Source: Pseudozobellia thermophila
GTDB taxonomy: Bacteria > Bacteroidota > Bacteroidia > Flavobacteriales > Flavobacteriaceae
Assembly: GCF_900141855.1 (NCBI RefSeq)
Contig: NZ_FQYU01000001.1
Location: forward strand, 903,402 to 967,401
Direction: 5' to 3'
DNA: 64,000 nucleotides
Shown: one piece after another, positions 9,433 to 17,761 of the stretch
How the letters are laid out: each line of letters opens with the position of its first letter
How positions within the stretch are numbered: the first letter of the stretch is position 1
Notes under the pieces: generated by a model
The model's database searches: none
Told to the model about the DNA's origin: nothing
Seen by the model: only the letters and a program-made list of their open reading frames with translations
Position numbers and translations under genes: made by a program

Positions 9433-10396
9433 GGGAGCGATTTCCAAGTTTATGGAGAAGTACTACCTTCATTTTAATGCGGCCACTTTGGTCGATGCGG
9501 CCAAGGGATACGAAGAACAGTTGAACAATGGGGCCAAAATGTTGGTGTCCTTGGCAGGTGCCATGAGTACGGCCGAGCTGGGCAAAATATTCGCCGAGAT
9601 GATCCGCCAGGACAAAGTGCACATTATTTCGTGTACCGGGGCCAATTTGGAAGAGGATATCATGAACCTGGTTGCACATTCCCATTACAAAAGGGTGCCC
9701 GAATACCGCGATTTGACGCCCCAAGACGAATGGGACCTATTGGAAAAGGGCCTTAACCGGGTGACCGATACCTGTATACCCGAAGAAGAGGCCTTCCGCA
9801 GGTTGCAAAAGCATATTTTCAAGATCTGGAAAGAGGCCGATGATAAGGGGGAGCGTTACCTGCCCCATGAATACATGTACAAGATGCTGCTGTCCGGGGT
9901 CTTGGAAGCGTATTACGAAATCGATCTAAAAGATTCTTGGATGTACGCCGCCGCCGAGAAAAACCTTCCTATCGTCTGTCCCGGTTGGGAAGACAGTACC
10001 ATGGGCAATATCTTCGCTTCCTACGTCATGAAGGGCGATCTAAAGGCAGGCACCATGAAGTCGGGTATCGAGTACATGACCTTTTTGGCCGATTGGTATA
10101 CCGATAATTCCAAAGACGGCATAGGCTTCTTTCAGATAGGGGGAGGTATAGCCGGTGATTTCCCGATATGTGTAGTGCCGATGCTCTACCAAGATATGGA
10201 GCGTACCGATACCCCATTTTGGAGCTATTTCTGTCAAATAAGCGACTCGACTACCAGTTACGGGTCGTATTCGGGGGCTGTGCCGAACGAAAAGATTACC
10301 TGGGGGAAATTGGATATTGATACCCCAAAATTTATAATCGAGAGCGATGCGACTATTGTCGCTCCATTAATTTTTGCCTATCTTCTAGACCTATGA
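9416..10396 (+). CDS. Deoxyhypusine-synthase-like protein (candidate homospermidine synthase)
   Basis: 326 residues of the deoxyhypusine synthase fold. The NAD-site motifs are present (LAGAMSTAELG, SCTGANLEED). The C-terminal catalytic lysine is K298 in ITWGKL, preceded by SGAVPNE, matching SGARPDEAVSWGK of the eukaryotic enzyme. Bacteria do not hypusinate EF-P, and the family includes homospermidine synthases that move an aminobutyl group onto putrescine. With speA and speB directly upstream, and homospermidine being the main polyamine of many flavobacteria, synthesis of homospermidine is the likeliest role (inference). The start overlaps speB by 17 bp; ATG 9422 is an alternative. Confidence 0.85.
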   Translation: MTMKTKGAISKFMEKYYLHFNAATLVDAAKGYEEQLNNGAKMLVSLAGAMSTAELGKIFAEMIRQDKVHIISCTGANLEEDIMNLVAHSHYKRVPEYRDLTPQDEWDLLEKGLNRVTDTCIPEEEAFRRLQKHIFKIWKEADDKGERYLPHEYMYKMLLSGVLEAYYEIDLKDSWMYAAAEKNLPIVCPGWEDSTMGNIFASYVMKGDLKAGTMKSGIEYMTFLADWYTDNSKDGIGFFQIGGGIAGDFPICVVPMLYQDMERTDTPFWSYFCQISDSTTSYGSYSGAVPNEKITWGKLDIDTPKFIIESDATIVAPLIFAYLLDL

Positions 10397-10725
10397 GCAG
10401 TAAAAGAGACCATTCTAACCTAAAACGCGTTATCGTAGACTTCAAGAAGTTGACCCCGGAGGTATTGAAACTTCTGGTAGAGAGGTACCCCGACGGGTAC
10501 GACGACCGTAACATTATATCGTTTAAGAACGCCCAAGGCGAGCGTATCGAGGCGGTCGAAGTCTTGACCGAAGACACCAAATACCTGGTGAAGATCAGTG
10601 CCAAACTGGAGTATACCATGGAGAATTACGATGAAGACGATTACGAAGATTTTGACGATGACGACCCGAAAGCTGTCGTAGAGCCGGATCCTGAGGCATT
10701 GGGCGATGTTGAAGACGACGATTAG
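10393..10725 (+). CDS. Small protein with an acidic tail, unknown
   Basis: 110 residues. The ATG overlaps the previous stop as ATGA, so translation is coupled to the deoxyhypusine-synthase-like gene. The first 75 residues are mixed helix/strand and fairly basic at the N-terminus. The last 35 are almost all Asp and Glu (DEDDYEDFDDDDP, ending GDVEDDD), probably disordered. There is no signal peptide or membrane segment. I do not recognise a family. An acidic tail next to a polyamine operon could bind polyamines or a basic partner, but this is speculation. Confidence 0.75.
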   Translation: MSSKRDHSNLKRVIVDFKKLTPEVLKLLVERYPDGYDDRNIISFKNAQGERIEAVEVLTEDTKYLVKISAKLEYTMENYDEDDYEDFDDDDPKAVVEPDPEALGDVEDDD

Positions 10726-10794
10726 GCGCTTGATGGCAGACATCCGCCGGCCCGTACCCGATTTCGTATTACCTTCAAGCCCTTATGCCCTGTT

Positions 10795-12324
10795 ATGATT
10801 TCAAAGGATATTGAAAATGTCGAGCTGAAGTATTTAGACCTGGAGGACTACCAGGAGCTGAAAACGGCCATGAAGGAGGTGTACAAAAGTATACCCAACT
10901 CCTACTGGGAAGAAAGGCAGATCAAGGCGCTTATCAAACTCTTTCCGGAAGGCCAAGTGGTCATTAAGGTAAACGGCCAATTGGCCGGCTGTTCGCTCTC
11001 GATAATCGTAAACTACGACGATTTCGAAGACAACCACACCTTTCAGGAAATCACCGGACAGGAAACCTTTAGTACCCATGCCGAAGACGGCGACATGCTT
11101 TATGGAATAGACATTTTTATAAAACCCGAGTTCCGTGGCCTGCGGTTGGGGCGCCGCCTGTACGACTATCGCAAGGAGTTGTGTGAAAAGTTGAACTTAA
11201 AGGGAATCGCCTTCGGGGGCAGAATACCCAACTACCACAAGTACGCCGCTACCTTAAGTCCGAAACAGTATATCGAGAAGGTCAAACTCAAAGAGATCCA
11301 CGATCCCGTACTGAGCTTTCAGATCAACAACGATTTTCATCCTTCAAAAATATTGAAGGGCTACCTGCAGGGCGACAAGGCTTCCAAGGAGTTTGCGGTC
11401 TTGATGGAGTGGGACAACATATATTACGAAAAGCCCAATAAAAAGGCGGCGACGAAAAAACGGGTGGTGCGCCTGGGGTTGATCCAATGGCAAATGCGAC
11501 CCTATAAGGCGCTCGACGAATTGTTGCAACAGGCGGAATTTTTTATTGATTCCGTATCCGGATATCGTTCCGACTTTGCCCTTTTTCCCGAGTTTTTTAA
11601 TGCCCCCTTAATGGCCGAAAACAATCATCTTTCAGAATCGGGGGCCATCAGGGAGCTCGCGCGCCATACCGAAGCCATTGTGCAGAAATTCTCCGAATTT
11701 TCCATTTCGTACAACATCAACATCATTACGGGAAGCATGCCCGAAATAAAGGATGACGGACTGTACAACGTGGGTTATCTCTGCAAGCGCGACGGTTCGG
11801 TGGAACGCTATGAAAAACTGCACGTTACCCCCGACGAGTCCAAGGTCTGGGGCATGCAGGGCGGAAGCCAACTAAAGACATTCGATACCGATTGCGGAAA
11901 AATCGGCATACTGATCTGCTACGACGTGCAGTTTCCCGAACTGGCCAGGTTGCTGGCCGATGAGGGCATGGATATGCTCTTCGTACCCTTCTTGACCGAT
12001 ACCCAGAACGGTTTCTCACGAGTGCGCAATTGTGCCCAGGCCAGGGCGATCGAAAACGAATGTTACGTGGCCATTGCCGGAAGTGTCGGCAATTTGCCCA
12101 AAGTGCACAATATGGACATCCAGTTTGCCCAAAGCATGGTGTTCACGCCTTGCGATTTTCCGTTTCCGACCAATGGCATCAAGGCCGAGGCCACACCCAA
12201 TGCCGAAATGATCCTGATTGCCGATGTAGACCTTGGTCTGCTCCGCGAGTTGAACCAATTCGGTGCCGTTCGCAACTTAAAGGACAGAAGAAAAGATATA
12301 TATCAACTTATAAAAGGAAAGTAA
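10795..12324 (+). CDS. Fusion: GNAT acetyltransferase plus carbon-nitrogen hydrolase
   Basis: 509 residues in two domains. Residues 1-210 are a GNAT acyltransferase domain, with the acetyl-CoA loop around FRGLRLGRRLYDYR. Residues about 222-509 are a nitrilase-superfamily hydrolase with the full triad E266 (LFPEFF), K341 (YEKLH) and C375 (LICYDVQFPE). Such fusions occur across Bacteroidota and other phyla and are usually listed as bifunctional GNAT/carbon-nitrogen hydrolase; the substrate is unsettled. The polyamine genes upstream make an amine or amide substrate plausible, for example N-acylated polyamines or omega-amides. The next gene begins at the base after its stop codon. Confidence 0.88.
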   Translation: MISKDIENVELKYLDLEDYQELKTAMKEVYKSIPNSYWEERQIKALIKLFPEGQVVIKVNGQLAGCSLSIIVNYDDFEDNHTFQEITGQETFSTHAEDGDMLYGIDIFIKPEFRGLRLGRRLYDYRKELCEKLNLKGIAFGGRIPNYHKYAATLSPKQYIEKVKLKEIHDPVLSFQINNDFHPSKILKGYLQGDKASKEFAVLMEWDNIYYEKPNKKAATKKRVVRLGLIQWQMRPYKALDELLQQAEFFIDSVSGYRSDFALFPEFFNAPLMAENNHLSESGAIRELARHTEAIVQKFSEFSISYNINIITGSMPEIKDDGLYNVGYLCKRDGSVERYEKLHVTPDESKVWGMQGGSQLKTFDTDCGKIGILICYDVQFPELARLLADEGMDMLFVPFLTDTQNGFSRVRNCAQARAIENECYVAIAGSVGNLPKVHNMDIQFAQSMVFTPCDFPFPTNGIKAEATPNAEMILIADVDLGLLRELNQFGAVRNLKDRRKDIYQLIKGK

Positions 12325-13695
12325 TTGACCGATTTAAAGATTATAGGAAGTGAAGAATGGTGCATTTTTGGGGAACTGGGTATACCGGCCATAAAGGCCC
12401 GTGTAGATTCGGGAGCCAAAACATCCTCCATCCAGGCCACCAATACCAAGGTGTTTACCAAAGGGATACAGGAATGGGTAAAGTTCGAGGTGAACCCCCT
12501 ACAGGAAAACCGGAGTATTAGCATCCAGTGCGAGGCAAGGCTGGTCGACCGAAGAATGGTCAAGAGCTCATCGGGCATTTCCGAAGAACGCTTGGTCGTA
12601 AAGACGCCGGTGACCATGGGAGGGGATACCTTCGATATCGAACTTACCTTGGCCAATCGCGATACCATGGAGTTCCGAATGCTTTTGGGAAGGGAGGCCC
12701 TCAACGGCAGGTTTATGGTCAACCCTGCGCTCAACTATCAGGTGCAGGATTTTGACGAAGCCGAGATCAATAAAAAATACGCCCCCTATTTCAAGAAAAA
12801 AACCGGACTGAAAATCGCCCTATTGGCGAGTAACCCCAATCTGTACAGCAACAAACGGATTATAGAAGCGGCGGAGGCCAGGGGCCATGAGATTGTTTTT
12901 TTAAACGTCGAGCTGGCCTATATGAAATTGGATGCCCATTCACCGGAGATCCGGTACCGCGGGGGCAATATCCTCAACGAATTCGATGCCGTCATACCAC
13001 GGATCAAACCCTCGGTTACCTTCTATGGCTGTGCCTTGATCCGCCAGTTCGACAATCTGGGGGTGTATTGCCAGAATTCTGCCGAGGCCATTTCGCAATC
13101 GCGCGATAAGCTGTTCGCCTCGCAGTTGTTTTCGAAGAACGACATTCACATACCGATCACGGGCTTTGCCAAATCGCCAATGGATACCAAAGACCTTATA
13201 AAAATGGTCAATGGGGCGCCCTTGATCATTAAATTGCTCGAAAGCACCCAAGGCAAGGGCGTGGTGCTGGCAGAGACCAATAAGGCGGCCGAAAGTGTAA
13301 TCAACGCCTTTAAAAGTGTGAATACCAATATCTTGGTACAAGAGTTCATCAAAGAGGCCAATGGCCAGGATATTCGCTGCTTTGTCGTGAACAACAAGGT
13401 GGTGGCCAGTATCCAAAGACAGGCCGAAAAGGGCGAATTTAGGGCCAATATACACCAAGGGGGTAAGGCCTCGATCGTAAAGATCACCTCCGAGGAGCGC
13501 AAACTGGCCCAAAAGGCGGCCAAGGTCTTGAACTTGGCCGTGGCAGGGGTCGATATTATCCGGTCGAACAAGGGCCCCTTGTTGTTGGAAGTAAACTCCT
13601 CTCCGGGCCTCGAAGGTATTGAGAACGCCACGGGTAAGGATATCGCCAATACCATGATCATGGCCATTGAGCGTAAATTGCGGTTCAACCCGTAA
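12325..13695 (+). CDS. Fusion: RimB-like aspartic protease domain plus RimK-like ATP-grasp ligase
   Basis: 456 residues. The first 150 form a RimB / ATP-dependent zinc protease-type domain of retropepsin fold, with the catalytic motif [11 protein letters not shown] (D28) and a LLGREAL block. From about residue 160 an ATP-grasp ligase of the RimK family follows: a pre-ATP-grasp domain ([15 protein letters not shown]), [13 protein letters not shown], the [13 protein letters not shown] metal/ATP segment and the [14 protein letters not shown] signature. RimK adds glutamates to ribosomal protein S6 and RimB trims them in other bacteria. The start codon is TTG, directly after the upstream TAA; this start is supported because the domain's IIGSEEW block lies 6 residues in. 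S6 as target is inference. Confidence 0.88.
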   Translation: MTDLKIIGSEEWCIFGELGIPAIKARVDSGAKTSSIQATNTKVFTKGIQEWVKFEVNPLQENRSISIQCEARLVDRRMVKSSSGISEERLVVKTPVTMGGDTFDIELTLANRDTMEFRMLLGREALNGRFMVNPALNYQVQDFDEAEINKKYAPYFKKKTGLKIALLASNPNLYSNKRIIEAAEARGHEIVFLNVELAYMKLDAHSPEIRYRGGNILNEFDAVIPRIKPSVTFYGCALIRQFDNLGVYCQNSAEAISQSRDKLFASQLFSKNDIHIPITGFAKSPMDTKDLIKMVNGAPLIIKLLESTQGKGVVLAETNKAAESVINAFKSVNTNILVQEFIKEANGQDIRCFVVNNKVVASIQRQAEKGEFRANIHQGGKASIVKITSEERKLAQKAAKVLNLAVAGVDIIRSNKGPLLLEVNSSPGLEGIENATGKDIANTMIMAIERKLRFNP

Positions 13696-13716
13696 CGGGG
13701 CCGAGGCATTTTTGGT

Positions 13717-13738
13717 TCCTACCAAGGCCTTGGTAGGA
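13717..13738. repeat. 22-bp perfect palindrome
   Basis: TCCTACCAAGGCCTTGGTAGGA is its own reverse complement. It lies 21 bp after the rimB-rimK stop, in the 205-bp gap before the next gene. It has no loop and no T run, so it is a poor terminator. It may be a dimeric operator, a repeat element or a processing hairpin. Confidence 0.75.
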
Positions 13739-13900
13739 TGGTGTTGCCGCCCGTTTCTTCCCAAAACCCTGTCGGGTGGTATGGAAGAGTCCTTAAGGGT
13801 TGCGGGGTGCACGTGGGATCTTATGCGCCTTGGTATGCCCTGCCATTCCAATTTCTTTCCAGATTTCGGGCCTACCTTGGGTGAAAAATCGATTTTACCC

Positions 13901-14767
13901 ATGGAAATTGTGAAAATTAAGATATTGACCGTTTTCGGACTCCTGTTTGGCTTCGGTTTGATTTTTTTGGGCTTTGGGGAACTGGGGCAAAAAACCGCCT
14001 CCGACGACTTTGGGTACCGCGTTGTAAAAAGTTGGCAGTTGCCCGATGCGCTTCGCGAGGTTTCGGGAATCGCATGGCTCGATGACGGCCGCATAGCAGC
14101 CGTACAAGATGAGGAGGGCTCCATTTTTATCTTTGACCCAAAGACCGGTAAAATTGCTCGGGAAATCGATTTTGCGGGAGCGGGCGATTACGAAGGAATA
14201 GCCGTTAAAGGAGATGATGCCTATGTACTGCGAAGCGATGGGGCGATTTTTGAAATCGTCGATTTTAGGGATGATAAGCGAAAAATTTCGGTCCATACTA
14301 CTCCTTTCTCAAGGAAGAACGACATGGAATCGCTCGAATGGGACCCTGGTAACGGCCGTTTGTTGATCGCCCCTAAATACAACGACCCCAACAGCGCACG
14401 GTTTAAAGGTATCTATTCTTTTTCCAGCGTTTCCAAAAAAGTGGAAGAGGCGCCGGTGTTCCAAATCGATATGGGCGACGAAATTTTGAACCGGTATAGA
14501 AAAAAGGACATTGGCAAAACTTTTCGCCCCTCCGATTTGGCCATTCATCCCAAAACAAAGGACATCTATATTTTGGACGGGGCCAAGCCTAAATTGCTGA
14601 TCCTGACGGCCGATGGTGAGGCCAAACAGGTCTACGCCTTTGACGAAAACGATTTTCCCCAACCTGAGGCAATCACCTTTTGTCCCGACGGAACGCTATA
14701 TATTGCCTCGGAGGCCAAAAAGGAAAATCCTGCGATGCTCTACCTATTCAAAATGGGCGATAGGTAA
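13901..14767 (+). CDS. SdiA-regulated-like beta-propeller protein, membrane anchored
   Basis: 288 residues. An N-terminal hydrophobic stretch (ILTVFGLLFGFGLIFLGFG) is a signal peptide or anchor. The rest is a propeller of the SdiA-regulated family: DALREVSGIAWLDDGRIAAVQDEEG, DYEGIAVKGDDAYVLRSDG, then PSDLAIHPKTKDIYILDGAKP and FPQPEAITFCPDGTLYIASE. Members act outside the cytoplasm and their biochemical role is unknown. The open frame continues upstream into the previous gene, but the hydrophobic segment directly after ATG 13901 marks the true start. It converges on tdh, with only 19 bp between stops. Confidence 0.85.
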   Translation: MEIVKIKILTVFGLLFGFGLIFLGFGELGQKTASDDFGYRVVKSWQLPDALREVSGIAWLDDGRIAAVQDEEGSIFIFDPKTGKIAREIDFAGAGDYEGIAVKGDDAYVLRSDGAIFEIVDFRDDKRKISVHTTPFSRKNDMESLEWDPGNGRLLIAPKYNDPNSARFKGIYSFSSVSKKVEEAPVFQIDMGDEILNRYRKKDIGKTFRPSDLAIHPKTKDIYILDGAKPKLLILTADGEAKQVYAFDENDFPQPEAITFCPDGTLYIASEAKKENPAMLYLFKMGDR

Positions 14768-14786
14768 CAAGGGGCGACCGATTATT

Positions 14787-15737
14787 TTAAGGTCGTCCGG
14801 ATTTGATATTCCCCAACATTTCCTTGGTGGTTTCTTCGAGGTCGAACCTGGGTTTCCAGCCCCAGTCCCTTCGGGCTTGGGTATCGTCGATACTGCTGGG
14901 CCAGGTGTCGGCTATGGCCTGTCTGAAATCGGGTTGGTAGCTTATTTCAAATTCGGGGATATGGCCCTTGATGCTTGCGGCGACCTGGGCCGGTGTGAAG
15001 CTCATCGCCGAAAGGTTGTACGAAGACCTAACGGTGATGTTCTTTGGGTCGGCTTCCATGAGTTCGAGAGTGGCGCGTATGGCATCGTCCATAAACATCA
15101 TCGGCAGTTCGGTATCCGCACTTAAAAAACAGGTATATTTTTTGTCCGAAAGCGCCTTGTGGTAGATTTCCACGGCATAATCGGTGGTTCCACCGCCGGG
15201 CATGGTTTTCCAACTGATCAGTCCGGGATACCGGATGCTTCTAACATCCACCCCGAATTTGTTGTGATAGTAGTTGCACCAACGTTCACCCGATTGCTTG
15301 CTGATGCCGTATACCGTGGTAGGTTCCATAACGGTGCTCTGCGGGGTTAGTGTCTCGGGGGTGTTGGGGCCAAAAACGGCAATGCTCGACGGCCAGAAAA
15401 CGGTGTCGATCTTCTTGTCCCTGGCCAGGTTCAGCACGTTGAACAAGGTTTTCATGTTCAGGTTCCAAGCGCGCATCGGGAATTTTTCGGCCGTTGCGCT
15501 CAACATGGCAGCCATTAGGTACACCTCGTTTATTTCGTAATAGGCCACCACTTCTTCCAAAGCGTCGTAGTCGGTAGCGTCGAGAATTTCAAAGGGACCG
15601 GAATCCATAAGGGTCTCATTGCCTTCGCGGATATCGCCGGCGATTACATTTTCATTACCGTACCTGTTGCGAAGGGTAAGGGTGAGCTCGGTCCCAATTT
15701 GTCCACAGGCGCCAATGATCAATATGGATTTCTGCAT
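14787..15737 (-). CDS. tdh: L-threonine 3-dehydrogenase, SDR type
   Basis: 316 residues of the extended short-chain dehydrogenase family. The NAD motif is GACGQIG at residues 9-15. The active site is S117/S118 (WPSSIAVFG), Y143 and K147 (VYGISK). The segment PGLISWKTMPGGGTTDYAVEIYHKAL is typical of the GalE-like threonine dehydrogenases known from Flavobacterium and Cytophaga. It should oxidise L-threonine to 2-amino-3-ketobutyrate using NAD in the cytoplasm. It is transcribed alone and divergently from a lipoprotein gene 65 bp away. Confidence 0.92.
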   Translation of the reverse strand: MQKSILIIGACGQIGTELTLTLRNRYGNENVIAGDIREGNETLMDSGPFEILDATDYDALEEVVAYYEINEVYLMAAMLSATAEKFPMRAWNLNMKTLFNVLNLARDKKIDTVFWPSSIAVFGPNTPETLTPQSTVMEPTTVYGISKQSGERWCNYYHNKFGVDVRSIRYPGLISWKTMPGGGTTDYAVEIYHKALSDKKYTCFLSADTELPMMFMDDAIRATLELMEADPKNITVRSSYNLSAMSFTPAQVAASIKGHIPEFEISYQPDFRQAIADTWPSSIDDTQARRDWGWKPRFDLEETTKEMLGNIKSGRP

Positions 15738-15802
15738 TAAATCGAAGTTAAAATGAATATGGGTGCAAAGATAACTCTTTGCAAAATTTGTACATTCGCT
15801 GC

Positions 15803-16297
15803 ATGAAGAGAATGTACTTTATTAGTTTGCTGGTACTATTTCTTGTGTCGTGTAGGGAAGGGAACAACCCAGAGGTGGAGGCCGGTACCTCAATCTATGC
15901 GGTAGACACCGAAAAATGGCCTAAAAAGACAGGCATTGCCGCCAGTGCGCAGGCCATCTTGAATGACTGGCCGGAGTTCATGGCCTTTGAGACCACCTTC
16001 GACGCCCTGTATAACGTGGAGAACAAAGACGATTTGGCATTGGCCATAGACGACCTGATAGAAAGACAAAAGGAGCTTGAGGCCTCTACTTACCCCCCAA
16101 AGTTCGATATCCCCCAAATCAAGAGCAGACAAAAGGTCTTCAAGACCTATATATTGAAGATAAAGGGCGATCTATACTACAGGTTAGACCCCGAAGAATC
16201 TATTTTACAGATGTTCGAGGCCTACAATGCGTTTCGCAACCAGTTTAACGTAGTGATCCATAATACCTTGGACACCAATTTGATATTGGAGGAATAA
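15803..16297 (+). CDS. Putative lipoprotein, unknown function
   Basis: 164 residues. The N-terminus MKRMYFISLLVLFLVSCREGN is a lipoprotein signal with Cys at residue 17. The mature part is helical and charged (KDDLALAIDDLIERQKELE, QIKSRQKVFKTYILKIKGDLYYRLD) with no recognised domain. ATG 15803 was chosen over 15779 because it places the basic residues directly before the hydrophobic core. A strong terminator follows 3 bp after the stop. Confidence 0.8.
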   Translation: MKRMYFISLLVLFLVSCREGNNPEVEAGTSIYAVDTEKWPKKTGIAASAQAILNDWPEFMAFETTFDALYNVENKDDLALAIDDLIERQKELEASTYPPKFDIPQIKSRQKVFKTYILKIKGDLYYRLDPEESILQMFEAYNAFRNQFNVVIHNTLDTNLILEE

Positions 16298-16299
16298 AA

Positions 16300-16340
16300 A
16301 ACGGTTTACGTATGCCTTCGTAAACCGTTTTTGTCTTTTT
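16300..16340. terminator. Bidirectional Rho-independent terminator
   Basis: ACGGTTTACG and CGTAAACCGT form a perfect 10-bp stem around an 8-nt loop. A run of A lies before it and TTTTTGTCTTTTT after it. It can serve both the lipoprotein gene and the convergent TPR gene. Confidence 0.9.
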
Positions 16341-16409
16341 CAGGTAGGTCCGCGCTCGATACGGCCCTTTTATGTGGAGGCCCGGCAACCACGGGCTTCG
16401 TTTCCTCCT

Positions 16410-17114
16410 TTACTCCTTCTTCTCCTCGGCCGCCGGAGGATTTTTTCTGGCCTCCAAGGCCTGCTTGCTCAAGCTGGCCAGGTTAAAATTGGGGTCGAGT
16501 TGCAAAGCCTCGTCGATCAGGGCAATGGCGGCATCGATATTGTTTTTGTCCTTGTTGTATACGGTTAGGGCCTTGAGGTGAAGGAAGGCGGCTTTCAGGG
16601 ATACCTCATACGGTTGTTGCCTTTCGTAAAAAGCATACTTCATATCGTCTTTGGCATTGACTATACCGTATTCTATATTGACGGCCGCTCCGGCATTGTC
16701 CCCGGTTTGAATTTTTAAGTCGGCCAGCTCATAGGCCAAATACGGATTTTCATTTCGTTTGAACAGTTCCTCAAACTGTTCCAAAGCCCTTTTGGGTTGG
16801 TTCAGGGCCTTTAAGGAAATGGCCTTCACCTGAACCGCCATGTCAGAATCGTTCGGGTCTTTTTCTATTCCTATGGTATTCAAGGCCTGTAGGTGTTGGC
16901 TGTTGTTTGCGTAGACATAGGCCAGGGTGTCTTTGCGCTCTTTTGAGGGCGAGAGCACATTGAGGTGGGTCAGGGCATTGATAACACCGTTTACGTCTCC
17001 CTGCAGTCTCATTTCTTGATAAAACTCTTCGTAATGTTTTTGCAACTCGCTTTTTGTTTGTGCTTTTGCCGCAAAGCTGAGGGTCAATAGCAATAAAAAG
17101 ATCGTTTTTTTCAT
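16410..17114 (-). CDS. Secreted TPR-repeat protein
   Basis: 234 residues. The signal peptide MKKTIFLLLLTLSFAAKAQ ends at AKA-Q. The rest is helical with degenerate tetratricopeptide repeats (KRALEQFEELFKRNENPYLAYELADLKIQTGD; AAIALIDEALQLDPNFNLA) and a charged tail (AAEEKKE). Such proteins act as periplasmic or outer-membrane scaffolds. The open frame extends 15 codons upstream, but ATG 17114 begins the signal peptide. No partner gene is adjacent. Confidence 0.83.
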   Translation of the reverse strand: MKKTIFLLLLTLSFAAKAQTKSELQKHYEEFYQEMRLQGDVNGVINALTHLNVLSPSKERKDTLAYVYANNSQHLQALNTIGIEKDPNDSDMAVQVKAISLKALNQPKRALEQFEELFKRNENPYLAYELADLKIQTGDNAGAAVNIEYGIVNAKDDMKYAFYERQQPYEVSLKAAFLHLKALTVYNKDKNNIDAAIALIDEALQLDPNFNLASLSKQALEARKNPPAAEEKKE

Positions 17115-17220
17115 GAAATTCTGTTTAGTGGTTCTAATTCTATCGGTTTCGGTGCGCAAAAGTAATGATATTATTGCTATTGGGCTGTTAATAAGAAGAT
17201 AATAGAAAAAGGGCTAATTG

Positions 17221-17251
17221 AAAAAGGGATGCCCTAGGGCATCCCTTTTTT
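17221..17251. terminator. Bidirectional terminator, 20-bp perfect palindrome
   Basis: GGGATGCCCTAGGGCATCCC is flanked by AAAAA on the left and TTTTTT on the right. It works in either direction. On the minus strand it ends the 17273-17644 gene and insulates the TPR gene downstream. Confidence 0.9.
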
Positions 17252-17272
17252 GGTTTCACGATGTCTTTTGAC

Positions 17273-17644
17273 CTAAGAAACGAGACTTTTTTCGTTTTTT
17301 CTAAATGTCTTGAGAAGGCTCGCATAGAACATGATACTTTTCGGGTCACTGTCTATGCATGAAGTTAAAAAATCACGTAAATTTCTAAACCATAGGTTGG
17401 TATGTAGTGTGGGAACACCAAGATTCACCTTTTTTGGGTCGTAATCGTCGTCGTCCATCACAATGGCCATTTCTACCCGGCGCCTGTGATAATCGATGGA
17501 AACATGTGCTGCGTTATAGTGCTTCTTTAAGAGTGCTACATGCAGGTTTTTTAAATTTTGGGGAACTTTTTGCTTGGGAACTTCGCGGGCGATGACATGG
17601 TCGATTTCCATTAAAATTCGCCCGCTAAGAGATGAATTTTCCAT
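17273..17644 (-). CDS. Conserved-looking small protein, unknown
   Basis: 123 residues from ATG 17644 (MENSSLSGRIL); the open frame reaches 17671. It is soluble and mixed alpha/beta, with no signal peptide. Visible features are a central acidic turn (MDDDDYDPKKV) and a helix ending in a Phe/Lys-rich tail (FYASLLKTFRKNEKS). I do not recognise the family. The gene is flanked by terminators and appears monocistronic. Confidence 0.7.
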   Translation of the reverse strand: MENSSLSGRILMEIDHVIAREVPKQKVPQNLKNLHVALLKKHYNAAHVSIDYHRRRVEMAIVMDDDDYDPKKVNLGVPTLHTNLWFRNLRDFLTSCIDSDPKSIMFYASLLKTFRKNEKSLVS

Positions 17645-17761
17645 GGCAATAAGTTTAAAATTATATACCAAAGTTAGGCTTTAATCGATGAAATGCGGGC
17701 CGACTTAACAACAATTAAGGTACTTTGTTGTGAACCATGGCCTACCTGTTGTGAAAATTGG

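Noticed and set aside
13667-13900. Upstream extension of the propeller gene into rimB-rimK
   Set aside because: The extension lacks family similarity and would bury the signal segment that starts at ATG 13901.
12940-14124. 394-residue minus-strand frame opposite rimB-rimK and the propeller gene
   Set aside because: It runs antisense across two well-supported genes and has no recognisable domain; it is a product of biased codon use on the other strand.
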